Part shown: one piece after another, positions 1 through 10,607 of the stretch
Layout: the number at the start of each line of letters is the position of its first letter
Position numbering within the stretch: position 1 is the stretch's first letter
Origin: Heligmosomoides polygyrus polygyrus
Lineage: Eukaryota; Nematoda; Chromadorea; Rhabditida; Heligmosomidae
Direction of reading: 5' to 3'
DNA: 64,000 nucleotides
Assembly: GCA_947396885.1 (NCBI GenBank)
Contig: OX377202.1
Location: 75,550,643-75,614,642 of the forward strand
Position numbers and translations under genes: made by a program
The notes under the pieces: generated by a model
What the model was told of the DNA's origin: nothing
The model's database searches: none
Seen by the model: the letters and a program-made list of their open reading frames with translations, nothing else

Positions 1-716
1 ACGCCTTCTCCGAATGCGGCGATCCTTGTCATATTTAGACTGTTCACTACGCAGAAGCATAGTATTTTAAACGAAAAACTCCGTGAATGCATTACGTGCT
101 TAGCTGCAGCGATATGTAACGTTTTCTGTTGGTAAGAATACATTTCCATTTGAAGGTCTTTGAGGAACGAAACTTGAGCGCTAAACTAATCAAATTTACA
201 CGGATCTGTTAGAATCATGTCTCCTTCGTCCGGAGTACGTTTATGAGAGTTGCGGAAAAAGTGCTCCAAACCTTTCTGCCTCTCCACAAGACTTCTGGTT
301 CCACATTTCGTTGATTGCGTCACACCTGATATCAACGTCCGTGTTAGCCTAAATTGTGACACTGATGGCCTGTACTGCGAACACTCAAACTTTTCAGATT
401 TGCTGTTCTCTTAAACAAAACTTTGAGACGCAATGTTTATAGAAGCTCTTACACTCGCTCTCGTACTCGTCGTCCACTAATTTCCCACTGAAGTGTTCAG
501 AGTTTCAAAATTCAGTCTCTGCTGAAGTCGCCCATTATCCTACACCATTTGGTAGTTCTCCAGCTTCTTCCGCGAATGGACCCGAAGGGCATGACTAAGC
601 GTTAGAAAACTCAGGCCCTTCTGACTGCTACCATGTGTCCATCATATCAGATTGTGCCCATCATTTCAGCTGCTGCCCCATTGGACACCTCACCTGTCGA
701 AAGTATCTCCAACCAA
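1..716. other. No gene recognised
   Basis: No exon with a recognisable product was found. A TM4 exon of the channel gene was expected on the minus strand and was searched for, without success. The last codons on the minus strand at 1-25 (IAAFGEGV) recall the mariner N-terminus, but the match is too short to call. Confidence 0.4.
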
Positions 717-884
717 CTATGTGACCAGCCGCCGCAGCCCAGCGAGTTCCTTTCGGTTTATGAACATGAAGAGCGTAATGTCGTAAAGGGCTTTCTCAAG
801 GAAGTAGTACAAGTTGGCGTCCAGGTTTTCTTCCCAGTAGTCGCTGCTCTTGTCCAGCAGACGGGATTTGGACCACATAGCTGT
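717..884 (-). CDS. Ligand-gated channel candidate exon: end of M3-M4 loop
   Basis: With acceptor GTAGCAG the frame is phase 0, and reading runs TAMWSKSRLLDKSSDYWEEN, continues for about 35 residues, and stops at 717. SRLLDKSS resembles the segment that often precedes TM4, but no TM4 helix follows in any frame. Either a donor inside this exon (for example GTACTA near 806) leads to a TM4 exon I did not find, possibly outside the window, or this copy is truncated. The 3' limit given is the stop codon. Confidence 0.55.
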   Translation of the reverse strand, partial: TAMWSKSRLLDKSSDYWEENLDANLYYFLEKALYDITLFMFINRKELAGLRRLVT

Positions 885-1202
885 CTGCTACATACATACA
901 TGTCTACAAAAATCCTCTGTTTGATTTCGTAAGCACAGAGAAAGAAAGTAAAGTGGGAGAAACTTAAGCATCTCAGCAGCTATTAGGCGCCCCGCTTTCC
1001 TTCAACGATGTGACCGGACACCTCACTCGTGGTCATCTTTTTCACTTCTTACATGTTTTCGCTATCACCCGATCGGCTCTCCTTAATCCACTTACTCCCA
1101 GAGTTGCTCCTTTTTGTAATAATGTTTAATTGCTCCGTTTTTTTGCATGGTCACTTTGATGCTTATAAAGCGAAATCAAAAGTCGCATAAATAAGCCATT
1201 AC

Positions 1203-1310
1203 CTTCCTCTCATTCCGAGGTGGAGTCATCTGAATCACGTTTTTAGCGTTATCTCCAGGCAGTGCGTCATATGTGCCACCGTTGTGAACGACATGGTCCA
1301 GCAAGTCCTC
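1203..1310 (-). CDS. Ligand-gated channel exon: M3-M4 loop, middle part
   Basis: A 108-nt exon of exactly 36 codons, phase 0 at both ends, with acceptor TTTCAG and donor GTAATG. The product starts EDLLDHVVHNGGTYDALPG and ends MTPPRNERK. It is hydrophilic, as expected of the cytoplasmic loop. The frame is open across the whole exon and both splice sites are good matches to the nematode consensus. Confidence 0.78.
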
Positions 1311-1523
1311 CTGAAATTTCAGTGTACGAGATGCAATCCTTACTCTCAACGAAAAAAGTGATCGCTGGAAAGTTACTGCTTACAAAGACAATGTAATCCG
1401 TAAAATCTGCTGGGCTATTTTCGGCATTTTTTCCAACCAAATAAAGAAGCGAAATCTAGCAAACTTGGAGCAAAATCTCTTTCGATGCTGTCCGTCGGCA
1501 AATCACTGCATGGTATGGGCCTA

Positions 1524-1610
1524 GTATGCATCCGAATTCCCTCCACGACATCCTGCTAAAGTAGAATGCGTGGCGCATCGCAAAAGAGATTGAGTAACGC
1601 CGCCTTTTAT
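1524..1610 (+). repeat. SINE-1 3' fragment (tRNA-derived family)
   Basis: Matches the last 85 bp of the SINE-1 copy at 34.7-35.0 kb (shared core CTCCACGACATCC, then GATTGAGTAACGCCG). The tRNA-like head is missing. It lies in an intron of the channel gene, antisense to it. Confidence 0.75.
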
Positions 1611-2018
1611 TTTTCTGTTATTATCGCTCAGTGTGTGCGTATTCACATAAAGTCTATTCCAGTTCAAGAATTCCGCAGTTTTGTTCGCAATTTTCAGCAA
1701 AAGCATTCTAAGGACGTCTGAAATCCGTTCTTCTTTTACCAGCAGAGATTGGGTCACCATTCAACCACTGTTCGTTATATTCCGCGTCACATGCATTAAC
1801 AAACTACAGATTGGATTAGGGTTCCACATCTCATTAGTGTACCATGTTGCATCACTAAAAGGCATTGCCCAATAGAATGTGGACCACTCATGGGAATATG
1901 GAAGGGATATTATACATCAGTCAGAATCTCTCCACTAGTAAGTCTTTTTTTCAGCTGCGTAGATGTCGCCAGTATACGTATCCTCTGAAGGTATATTCCG
2001 TTATTCGGAATCACCCAC

Positions 2019-2128
2019 TTCTTCAAGTTCTCGATGATCTGCTCGGCTGCGAAATCTGTCCAGCATCCTCTGTGCACCCCGCATAATTGTTGCCGTATTC
2101 TTCCTCGTAGCTAGCGGCTCAGAGGAAG
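2019..2128 (-). CDS. Ligand-gated channel exon: M3-M4 loop, first part
   Basis: A 110-nt exon. It completes an Ala codon after NYAQRQ and then encodes a basic stretch (ATRKNTATIMRGAQRMLDRF) and RADHRELEE. Its acceptor is TTACAG. The donor is the less common GTGGGT, chosen because it leaves phase 0 and matches the next exon. The M3-M4 loop is variable in the family, so this exon is assigned from splice phase and position, not from a motif. Confidence 0.78.
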
Positions 2129-2187
2129 CTGTAAAGGTTGATGTGTGGTGGGAACAAGTGTTTTCCTCCCAGTCATCAGACCTCTAC

Positions 2188-2243
2188 CTTGCCGCTGAGC
2201 ATAGTTGACAATTGTGAACTCAATCATCACGCCGAAAACGAAC
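2188..2243 (-). CDS. Ligand-gated channel micro-exon: TM3
   Basis: A 56-nt exon with acceptor TTTCAG and donor GTAGAG. It encodes FVFGVMIEFTIVNYAQRQ, the end of TM3 including the usual A/V-N-Y at its inner edge. It ends in phase 1. Joined to the previous exon it gives a continuous TM3 beginning ACMMFVFGV. Confidence 0.93.
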
Positions 2244-2302
2244 CTGAAACAGCAGCTAATCAGAAATGAGAATCTCTAACCATAGCTAGCGCCACGACCT
2301 AC

Positions 2303-2349
2303 ATCATACACGCTCCCATCCACACATCGATCGCTTTCATGTACGAAAC
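2303..2349 (-). CDS. Ligand-gated channel micro-exon: TM2-TM3 loop and start of TM3
   Basis: A 47-nt exon encoding VSYMKAIDVWMGACM. It is the conserved TM2-TM3 gating loop (S-Y-x-K-A-x-D-x-W) followed by the start of TM3. Acceptor TTCAG, donor GTAGGT. It ends in phase 2. The introns on either side are about 75 and 59 bp. Confidence 0.93.
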
Positions 2350-2424
2350 CTGAACAAAATAGATGGTCAGTCTTGGTCCCTAATGCTCAGAGAGCAACGC
2401 TTTTCATACACTTCAGCTGAATAC

Positions 2425-2536
2425 CTCGGGCAAAGCCATTCGAGCTGCGTTGGCCTGCGTGGATAACGTGAGTAGAGTGGTGATGGCTAGAGAAACCCGC
2501 GCTGGAACTGCCTCCACGTCCAGCCAGAACGAAAAC
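2425..2536 (-). CDS. Ligand-gated channel exon: TM1-TM2 linker and TM2 pore helix
   Basis: A 112-nt exon with acceptor GCAG and donor GTATTC. It encodes FSFWLDVEAVPARVSLAITT and then LLTLSTQANAARMALPE. The PAR triplet at the cytoplasmic end of TM2 is the anion-selectivity filter; cation channels of this family have a Glu there. This is the evidence that the channel passes chloride or another anion. Confidence 0.95.
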
Positions 2537-3119
2537 CTGCAGCGGCACCTCAGTGAAAGTCGGAGCAAACCGTGTTGGACGAAGGCCCCTAATTGTCGGG
2601 CGGGGTGAGAGGACAAAAGCCTAGGGCGAGGCGTAGTCTATCTACGGGCCGCTCCATATAATACGTGCGAAGCTTTCGCTCCTAACATCTGAAAACTTTC
2701 AGAGCAGACCGCTCGGGAGTTCAGCATTTCATCTCTCCTAGAGGTTGCAGTCCTTATAACTCATTACGTATTGGCTGGACCTCATACAAACAGAACCACG
2801 ACTGCCCCGTTACTCAAAGTCTGCCAGAGCGAGAAAGCGCTCGGTGAAGCGCTTCTGTTTGCAAGAAGTGAGGCGTATTTCGTCGTTGGACGGAAGGCAT
2901 TTCAGCACTTTAACCGATTGCACCGAAAGAGGTTGACACGATGTCCTAGGAAATTTTGGAAATATATGCAGTGCAGCGCGCGAGGTTGGCTGACACCGCC
3001 ATCAAATGGTTATGAATAGATTGTACTACATCATATCAAATTTACAATAAGGCCTCACTCCTTCCAAGAGGATATATTTCCACCTGAAGAAACAACTTCA
3101 AAAGAGCTATCTATCTCGG

Positions 3120-3545
3120 TAGCGGTAACACGTCCTGGGAAATAAGGTGCTCTAATCGCAAAGGTTCGCTACGGTAGGAGCAGATGAGCCTTGTGCACGG
3201 CGCAATCTCAGAGCATTCTAGGCATGAGAGAGCACTGACAACGTACGCCATGCCTGAGATACTCCGAAAACACTGCACGTCACATGCACGTCCTGGGAAA
3301 TAAGGTGCTCTAATCGCAAAAGCCTGCTGCAGTTATTTTTTAGGCCACCACGGCGAAAACGCGATGGTCTGGTAAAGTTTATACAATTTGTGTAGATCTC
3401 GAGGAGACAAATCGAACGGTGCCAACAATTTCTCAAACAACTTAAAATTGAAGGAGTTATGAGCATGCGACGATTTGCCAGGGATTTTTCCGCCGCAAAC
3501 CGTCTTTTTGACAGCGCGACGCGGGCGGTATTGTACAGCGGTGTT
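3120..3545 (+). repeat. FB1-type terminal subunit
   Basis: Nearly collinear with 18120-18465: shared stretches include AGCACTGACAACG, GAGATACTCCGAAAACACTG, GCCTGCTGCAGTTATT and GCGACGCGGGCGGTATTGTA. It ends at the same GTATTGTAC boundary. ORFs over it, such as the one on the minus strand at 3218-3706, are also open in the other copy only by chance. It lies in the intron between the TM1 and TM2 exons. Confidence 0.75.
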
Positions 3546-4380
3546 GCTTTCTTTACCGAAGTGCTGTTTATAGCTGAAAAACGTCGAGAATCATGGTCAA
3601 AATTGGAGAACACCTCACGAAGCCTATCAGTGGGACCATTTCGAGAAGGTCGCTGCTGTGCTACGCTGATAGAGCCGCCGTAGCACAAACCAGCAGGCTT
3701 TCCCACTTAAGGAGAATTAGTCAGCCAAAGAAGAGGTGAATGCCAACAGTACAGCGAAGATCTGCAGGTATAGAATATAGCATTCTATCTAAATTCTTCG
3801 CAATACAGCATGATGAAGCAGGAATTTTTATATCACAAGTGGAGTTGGTATTCCTCATCTTGACTTCACCTGCTAACTCTACTGTAGCCCTGACCATAAA
3901 CATAAAACCACACTGTATAGCCGTGTAGGTCCGTCTTGACCTTAAAAGTACTGCATAGGCGATGTGTCATGGAGCAGGACTTGGAGGTCGAAACTGGTCT
4001 GGAGTTCACGGGCTCACGGCAGTCTTCAATTTGCTTTTTTTTTGAAGCGAAAGAGAACATTTTCGCGGGCGAAAATGTATTTTGTAACGATATCGTATCG
4101 GGCAATTGGTCTATTTGGGGTAGTCAATTTTATTCGGTAACATTTCTACCTTAGGGAAAATTGTGCACACCTCTTTGGCACACTCTAGTTCTACGAGGCA
4201 TCTTATTAGAAGCGCAGCCTAAGCGTAGCCCAGGCCCACGCTCACCAAAGCAATGGAGCGACTCATATTGCTCTTGCCTATAATAAGATTAAGGCCAATA
4301 TAAAATTAGCACTTCCCTTACAGAAATATTTGTACCAGAAAGGACCTTTTGGTAGAGAATGGTACAAGGAAACAACTGAC

Positions 4381-4483
4381 CAGGAGATTACAACGATGAG
4401 TGTGGTGGGCACGTAGGACTGCATGACATGATGTGTCACCTCTCTCTTCACGAAGAATTCCGCGGTCACGCAACTCCAGGTGC
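4381..4483 (-). CDS. Ligand-gated channel exon: pre-TM1 and TM1
   Basis: A 103-nt exon with acceptor TTTCAG and donor GTCAGT. It gives GTWSCVTAEFFVKREVTHHV, followed by YVPTTLIVVISW, which is the conserved R-E segment before TM1 and TM1 itself. The preceding intron contains a deleted mariner at 5.7-6.6 kb. It ends in phase 2; the Trp codon TG|G is completed by the TM2 exon. Confidence 0.95.
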
Positions 4484-4689
4484 CTGAAAGTGCGAAAATT
4501 CTGCGCAGACATACAGTGTCGAGCAAACAGATGCGCAGTTTTACGTTTGTCCGTGACTATTGCCGACCTAGTCATCCATTGCGTTCGTTTGCAAATTTTC
4601 AATTACTTTGTGAATACGAAGTCTTTAGAAAGCCAACAGGGTGTGATTCAGAAAAAAGAAAAAAACATAAAAACATAACTCAGCTCAGT

Positions 4690-4805
4690 TTCCTTAAGCT
4701 GTTGACATGTCGAGGTTGTAACTCACATAACATTGTTTCAATGCGATCAAAACTATAGCACCAGACGAGACTCGAACCAGCACCTCTTGCAGTTGGGAAT
4801 GCTTA
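4690..4805 (-). repeat. SINE-2 fragment (tRNA-like family)
   Basis: Contains TCGAGGTTGTAA, GCGATCAAAACTATAGC and GAGACTCGAACC, in the same order and spacing as the copies at 37.8, 41.5 and 44.1 kb. The inverted GACTCGAACC is a degenerate tRNA B box read on the minus strand. Confidence 0.65.
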
Positions 4806-5705
4806 TGAGAACATTTTTCAGTGAAAAGCCTCATGGGTGTCTTCGGGCAAAGTGCCAACAATACTCCTGATTTTTATCATTCTGCGCGTAACAAGGCTGA
4901 TAGATGAACTAGTCCATTTACTGATTCAGGGTATCGACCCATTGGTTACCCTAGAGGCGTAGAAGTGCGTGAATTATTTGCAGCAACAAAAGCACACACT
5001 TTTCAATTTTTGCTCCTAGAGTTCGCTTTGTGGTATAACGCTCTTTCAGTTCTCGTCCATCTTACTGTCGTTGGACACGGAAGCGCAAATCGTATTGAAG
5101 GACATTCTCAAAGCTGCGCAGCTTCTCTATAAATAGTACGAAATGCAACAACACGAAGTAAAGCAATACAAAATAATTACAATGCCTAAATAAATAACCA
5201 ATAATAACATGAAAATGTAGTGAAGGAAAAAGCCGGCGCTTTTCAAAATTTAGCAAGCTCATGAAGACTTGCCACTCGTTAAAACAAAGAACCACACAAC
5301 AACAATGTGTCATCGGAGCAGGTAACTTCGAGAAGTAGAGCCGGCATAATGCTAGGATTTATCAACACGCGCCCACGGAACAAATACAACTTGAATATTG
5401 CTAATTCAAGCTTTCTTTAAGAGCTACGCATGCGCAAATTTGAGTCCCCGTTTACAGTTTGAAATAAGTTGCAATGAATACAGTAATTTATAGTGCCATC
5501 AGGAGGAAGTGTGCATTGAATATCCCCAAGTGTAGTAACATTTATGATGAAAAAGTAGCCGGCTCCTTTGCATGTCTGTCAGATGTGGTGCTTCAGCTTT
5601 TTACTGTAGTAGGATAACCACATGAATGATCGCCATCCTATGGGAAGTTCTGCCACACTCCATTGCCTCAAGTGTAGTGCACCCACAATCGACGTCCTGT
5701 ATTTA

Positions 5706-6588
5706 TTAGGTTGTCCCACACGGAATGTCGCATACATTGTGGGCTTCTTTTCACAGTTGTTCGCATCCGTTGTGGGCTCACTTCGGGTTAGTTTTTTACG
5801 GTGTTTTATCCTCTACATTTCCTATTTTCCTACTTCATTCCTTCATGGGCTTCTACAATTATAGTCTCCAGACTACAATGGACCAGAAAATGATTGTGCG
5901 CGCGTGTCAGCTCTACGACTTCAAATTGAAGAGATCCGCTGCGGAATTTTGTTGATAGCTGCATTTGGCGAAGATGTTGTTTTCAAAAGACAATGCGAGC
6001 GGTGGTTTCAAAGTTTTGCCGCCGGCGACGAAAATCTTGAAGACGAAAAGCTCGGAAGACAAGCGCCTATCCTGGATAACGTCTTTTCACGGACTGCCGT
6101 TGTAGCTGATCCGACAAGATCGACCCAGGAGCTTGCAGTAGAGCTTGTCTGCTCCAAATCTTACCCCAAATCCTGCTCCAAATTTAAATCCAAATCGAGT
6201 TTACACGCCCTCTACCAACTTGTTGCATGCTCATGCCAGGTCTCACATCGCAAAAGTCGTTCAGCAGAAAATTGAGGAAGTTGGTTGGACCGTTCTGCCC
6301 CATCCGCTGTACAGCCCTGACATTGCCTCATCCGACTACCACATATTCCGCTCGATGCAGCACGTCTTGGCTGGAAAGAAGTTCCCTGACTACGACGAAA
6401 TCCGAATTTGGGTGACCAACTTCCTTGATTCGCATTTCTTTAAAAATGGGATCCAATCTTCGCGTGTACATTGGAGAAAGGTTGTTGATAGCTGTGAAAA
6501 ATATATTACCGAATTAAGTTTGGTTTTACTTCCATTGTCTGAATTTAACCTTTCCGTCTGAAGCGACATTTCGGGTGGAACACATTAA
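5706..6588 (+). mobile_element. Internally deleted mariner (copy D) with terminal inverted repeats
   Basis: The left end TTAGGTTGTCCCACACGGAA and the inverted right end share 21 of 29 positions and are flanked by TA on both sides. The transposase starts at 5878 (MDQKMIVRACQLYDFKLK), slips frame near 5950, and reads FGEDVVFKRQCERWFQSF. It then jumps to the C-terminal PHPLYSPDIASSDYHIF region at 6300. The central catalytic region is missing and the HDNARPH motif has become HAHARSH, so the second catalytic Asp is gone. A short CCAAATC-rich repeat at 6153-6200 marks the deletion point. It lies in the intron before the TM1 exon. Confidence 0.88.
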
Positions 6589-7160
6589 TAGTATAGATAA
6601 TCGTATTGTAAGGTGCTTGGCTTTATAAAAGTATGAAACGAATAATTCATCAAAATTTAAGGGCTCAATCGAACAAACTTCTTCCGAAAACAATGTGACG
6701 CTGTCATTAACGCTAAAGAGATGGTAACGTATAAGAGATGGTGTACATCATGGCATTCGCAGGATTCTGCACCACTTTCTAACTGATCTGCTATGTTCGA
6801 AGTTAATTAGACCCGCTGTTGTTTAATTTTGAGGGATTTCGACAGCTAAAAAAACTTTTACCATAACGCTTTTTCACATAGGCATTCCTCTCATCTTCTG
6901 CAAGCACAGCATTTTCACAAGGAGCGATCGGCGCTTAAGACGTATCAAAACTGGGTACGGTATTTTAAACAAACAACAAACGTGAACAAAAGTATCGTTT
7001 AGAAGTCAAAGCCGCATGTCTTCTGACATGACATACTGTGTTTGTTAGCCCCGCAAAAAAGAACAGAACAGCAGCAGTCAGCTGGTTGGGTTTTCTTGTG
7101 CTTTTTGTCTCTCAGAGAATTGCAGCGAATTCGATAGATAAGTTTTCCGCCTCGCCGCAC

Positions 7161-7295
7161 CTGTGGAATAGTTCCCATCGCAAGAGCCAGGGAAGAGGTC
7201 GACGATGTGCATGTCGGACATGGCGATGTGCTCGTTGCGGGTGATAGGCGTTTCCTCGACCCACTCAATCTGCAGCTGATCCGTCGTGTAGGCGT
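7161..7295 (-). CDS. Ligand-gated channel exon: loops B to C, first half of the second Cys pair
   Basis: A 135-nt exon with acceptor TTTCAG and donor GTGCGG. It encodes AYTTDQLQIEWVEETPI and then a segment ending GSCDGNYSTG. The Cys here pairs with one in the next exon (SC...WSC), the second disulfide of loop C seen in glycine, GluCl and several nematode anion channels. It lies 2.3 kb downstream of the preceding exon; that intron holds repeat family P. Confidence 0.93.
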
Positions 7296-8054
7296 CTGAA
7301 ACCTCAACTACACATAACAGTCACATCCCAGCCGCGTTAATGAGGAAATTGGAAGAAAGGAAAGAGGACAAATTGCCAACTGTCCACACATTGCGTTCGC
7401 TTTCGGGTGCCTTTTTGTAGTTTCCCTCAAACGACAATTGAAGTTTGATTCTTTTACGCTTCAGAACCCCTACATTAGAGCAGAAGGAACTGAAGACGTG
7501 ATTACCTCCTTGCAATCTTATTCTACCTTCTGGGATGATATATGAATTTTTTAGTACACTGTTTTCTGGTCTAAGAACGTTACTTGGCGATTTTTGTGAA
7601 TAATTAAGATAAAAGATTCAACGTCCTCATCGTCCCTTTTCAAAGGGTCTAGAGCTATAAACGCAGCAACACCAAAGCAACAAATGCTCAGAATTCCACC
7701 GCGGCTTGAAGCTTAACATTTATTTCGCGAAATTTAAGAAAGTCAAATGGCAAATGTCGAAGGGCGAAATTTGCTCTCACGAAATTGAAATTTAAAAAGT
7801 TAATATGAAATGGAACCAAGTATGTTTTTTTACTTGCATAAAAATGAAAAAACATGTGAAAAAACACTGAAAACTAAACCAAAAACAAACAAAGCAGAAC
7901 ATGATATCTAAATACCTCCAATTAAAAACAGCATGCGCAAACTCGAGCAAAGGGGTTAAGTGCTTAAAAAGTTCCAGGAGCCCTTCTTAAAACAGCCTCT
8001 ATGATTTCGAGAGCGATTTTTCAGCGACTCTTGAAATCCAGAACCAGCATAAAG

Positions 8055-8410
8055 TGTACAGGGTGGTCCATAAGTCCTGCAACAAAAACATAGGCGTATA
8101 AAAAGGCTAAGAATGCACTAAGTTTGGTACATTTTTAAACCTTGTTTACCCATGGTTTGTAGATTATGGTGGAGCGGTATTATTCATAAGGGACCACTCC
8201 TGGATTGATAAGAGCCTTCAGACCGTGTGGGTTGCTTTGCAGCTCACGTCGCAGCCCCTCTTACGGAGTTTTACTTCTTATTCGTTCCAAAGAAGATATT
8301 GAACAATAGTTTTCCCAGGCTTTATAGAGCAAGACATTTTCTTTAAGATGGTTAATAACAAAGATTGAAAATCTAAAGATTTAAAAATTTCACAGCTAGT
8401 CTTTCGCAGG
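8055..8410 (-). mobile_element. Family P element, right half, inverted
   Basis: Begins at TA plus CAGGGTGGTCCATAAGTCCT, the terminus of family P. It matches the right part of the full copy (24112-24895) read on the other strand, ending at the equivalent of CACCTCCAAAAGACC. It lacks the SINE-1 that interrupts the full copy. No coding sequence was recognised. Confidence 0.72.
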
Positions 8411-9340
8411 TGCAGGGTGGCCCATAAGTCCTGCAACAAAATTAGGAGACCTTATTGGTTGTCTTTTTCCAATTGCAAAAAAACCGCATACCAACAGTTA
8501 TGTAGCATATACTAGTGCTATACTTCTGGAAAGTATCATGGTTGTAGCTGCTCTTATTACAAAGTAATGCGCTCTCACGTAAAACTACCGAAAATTCTTC
8601 TCTGGCCCGTGGTGGGGCGCTTCCGTTCCGATGTGACTAAATTTCGGAAGATTAGTTGTTGAACATGCAGTATGATGGTATTGTGTAGGGCAGTGCAAAG
8701 GCTTCTCAAGAGTGAACATTGGATGAACGAATCTGAACTGCAGTAGAAGAACGCTATTAATTTTCTGATCATACAGGATGCAGCAACCAGCTGGAACAAA
8801 TTCAATATTCAGCCGTGTGCATAATCTATTACTAAGCAATATGTTGTTTCTAGAAAACTACAAGGAAAGCTCTGCAAGTCCACAAGTGAGATGAAGACTC
8901 AGCTATGAGGAGAAGAGAGTAGAAGGAAAAATTTGTAAGCGCAGTTGGAGGGCGTCGTTCGAAATGGGTATTCAGCCTCTGCCTCATTTGATGAAAAATT
9001 TCTCAAAGTTGAGCGATCCCAGAAAGGTCAAAATAATAGTGCGTTTAATGCTACCTTTGCGGGAACCTGATGATATAAAAACAACGGCCACGCATGGCAG
9101 GTTTTTGCCATACACGATTTTCCAAAATGTCTCCCCGCACTCCATAGGTTTTTGTGTAAAAATAGTGAAAATCACTAAAAATGTTCGTTTGATAGGAACG
9201 AAAACCTAACACCATATATTAAAGACTCAATCGCGCTGTTTAAAGGCAAAATGCACATTCTGGTAAAGCGATTCCTGTAACAGCAAAAGAAAAGGACGTG
9301 GTAGCGGTTCTCAGTCCATCTGCAAAATATTGTACATAAA
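8411..9340 (+). mobile_element. Family P element, left part, without the FB1 insertion
   Basis: Starts with CAGGGTGGCCCATAAGTCCT and runs parallel to 19865-20651, then straight on to the equivalent of 24112-24200 (GCACTGTTTAAAGCC, GTGGTAGCGGTT). It therefore shows the uninterrupted form of the site into which FB1 inserted in the other copy. It is AT-rich, with no ORF that resembles a transposase. It lies in the intron between 7295 and 9631. Confidence 0.75.
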
Positions 9341-9630
9341 GAAACCCGATTTTGCACTGCTTTCAACTCTCGGAACTGGGATCTACCTCGATCACGTATA
9401 TAGTGAATATGTACTTAAAACATATCCCTTCGTTCGACAAGCAAGAGTGGAAAACACTACCTTATGGTGGCCGGCGGAGTGCTGCTGTAATCACATCCAC
9501 TTACTCATTCATCTCCAGAGCTTTCGTGTGGAACTGTATTGCGCGGATTCTAGGCTAGATATGCCGTCCTTACGTTTAGGATGATTGAGGGCTTAAGACG
9601 TTTCTCGTTGCCAATACATCTTCAACATAC

Positions 9631-9775
9631 AGCTCAATATCCGAAGATGGCATCGTTGAGAGTCCAGAGGCCATTTCTCCAGATTCAGTGTGCAAACGAC
9701 CACCATTGATATTCTCGTGTCGTAGAGGATGGAGCCGTCCGGTTCGATCCAGAGCAGAAAATTGGGTTGAGTTAC
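9631..9775 (-). CDS. Ligand-gated channel exon: loop E to Cys-loop
   Basis: A 145-nt exon with acceptor TTCAG and donor GTATGT. The product runs VTQPNFLLWIEPDGS, then a strand ending in a Cys, then 13 residues including the LEKWPLDSQ core, and a second Cys. This is the signature Cys-loop of the family, with the usual F/W-P-x-D core. It ends in phase 1 with the T of a Tyr codon that is completed by the next exon. Confidence 0.95.
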
Positions 9776-9838
9776 CTGAACGTGAGAAAAGTACCCACGA
9801 AGGATAAGAATCCAGCGTGCCTTAAAACTCCTGCTCAC

Positions 9839-9929
9839 CTCATGAAATTCGGCTATTCTTGCATTGGCGAAATAAACGTCGGGATGCCACATATTCGACA
9901 ACACCTCCTTATCCCGAATTAGCACCCGC
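9839..9929 (-). CDS. Ligand-gated channel exon: loop A region (WHPDVYFAN)
   Basis: A 91-nt exon with acceptor TTTAG and donor GTGAGC. It encodes an Arg-rich turn, then SNMWHPDVYFANARIAEFHE, the conserved W-x-P-D motif that forms ligand-binding loop A in Cys-loop receptors. It ends in phase 0. Only a 63-bp intron separates it from the next exon, a size typical of nematodes. Confidence 0.92.
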
Positions 9930-10607
9930 CTAAATCAGACTGCTCAATCTTCAAAATTAAGCTTTTCATTGCCCGTCTCTGGTTTGGTTACTGACCACGC
10001 GACGAGGGCTATCACATGTGAGCGACAACGCTGTCAAGATGGCTGATTTTGTAAATCGTTTTTTTCTCGTCTTCACAAAGCTTAGAAAACACTAATTTCA
10101 AGCAACAATCCCTTTCTGCATCAACTTTTTAAGTCTCGGTCCATGCTTCGTAAAATACAAAAGAAAAGAACGGGGAAAATTCGGGCCTGGGATTCATGAT
10201 GATGTGGAAGAAGAAGTGCAATGGGGACCGACTAGAATGGAAAAGCAATATTTCCGATATGCACGCAAAGGCTGTAAGATCAACGAATCAACCGGAAATA
10301 AAGTTCATTGAATTATCTGTTTTAGACTATTAATCCATTGAACGTAACTATGTAACTGGGAAACCTACAACAAAAGTACTTCACTAAAGTCAGCTATATA
10401 TAATTATATAAAAATAATGTAAACACTCATTGTGTTGTTCACACACTTTTGTTTTTTCCGCTCCATAAATACAAATCCTCCATAAATCCTTATCAAGTGC
10501 TAAAGTGCTACTTTTTGTTTTTAGGCGCACTTCTGATGCACGAATAAATAAAGAGATAAATAAGTAGATAAACCTTGACACAGGAATTTGAAAGCCTATC
10601 TTCTTAC

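Noticed and set aside
1..45. Mariner remnant at the window edge (minus strand AAFGEG)
   Set aside because: Only six to eight residues match, and no further mariner sequence follows on the minus strand.
633..932. 99-codon plus-strand ORF
   Set aside because: It is antisense to the candidate last exon of the channel gene, which has splice-phase support. The plus-strand product has no motif.
3218..3706. 162-codon minus-strand ORF
   Set aside because: It lies over an FB1-type repeat and continues past its end. The product has no domain and the related copy at 18.2 kb does not keep the same frame throughout.
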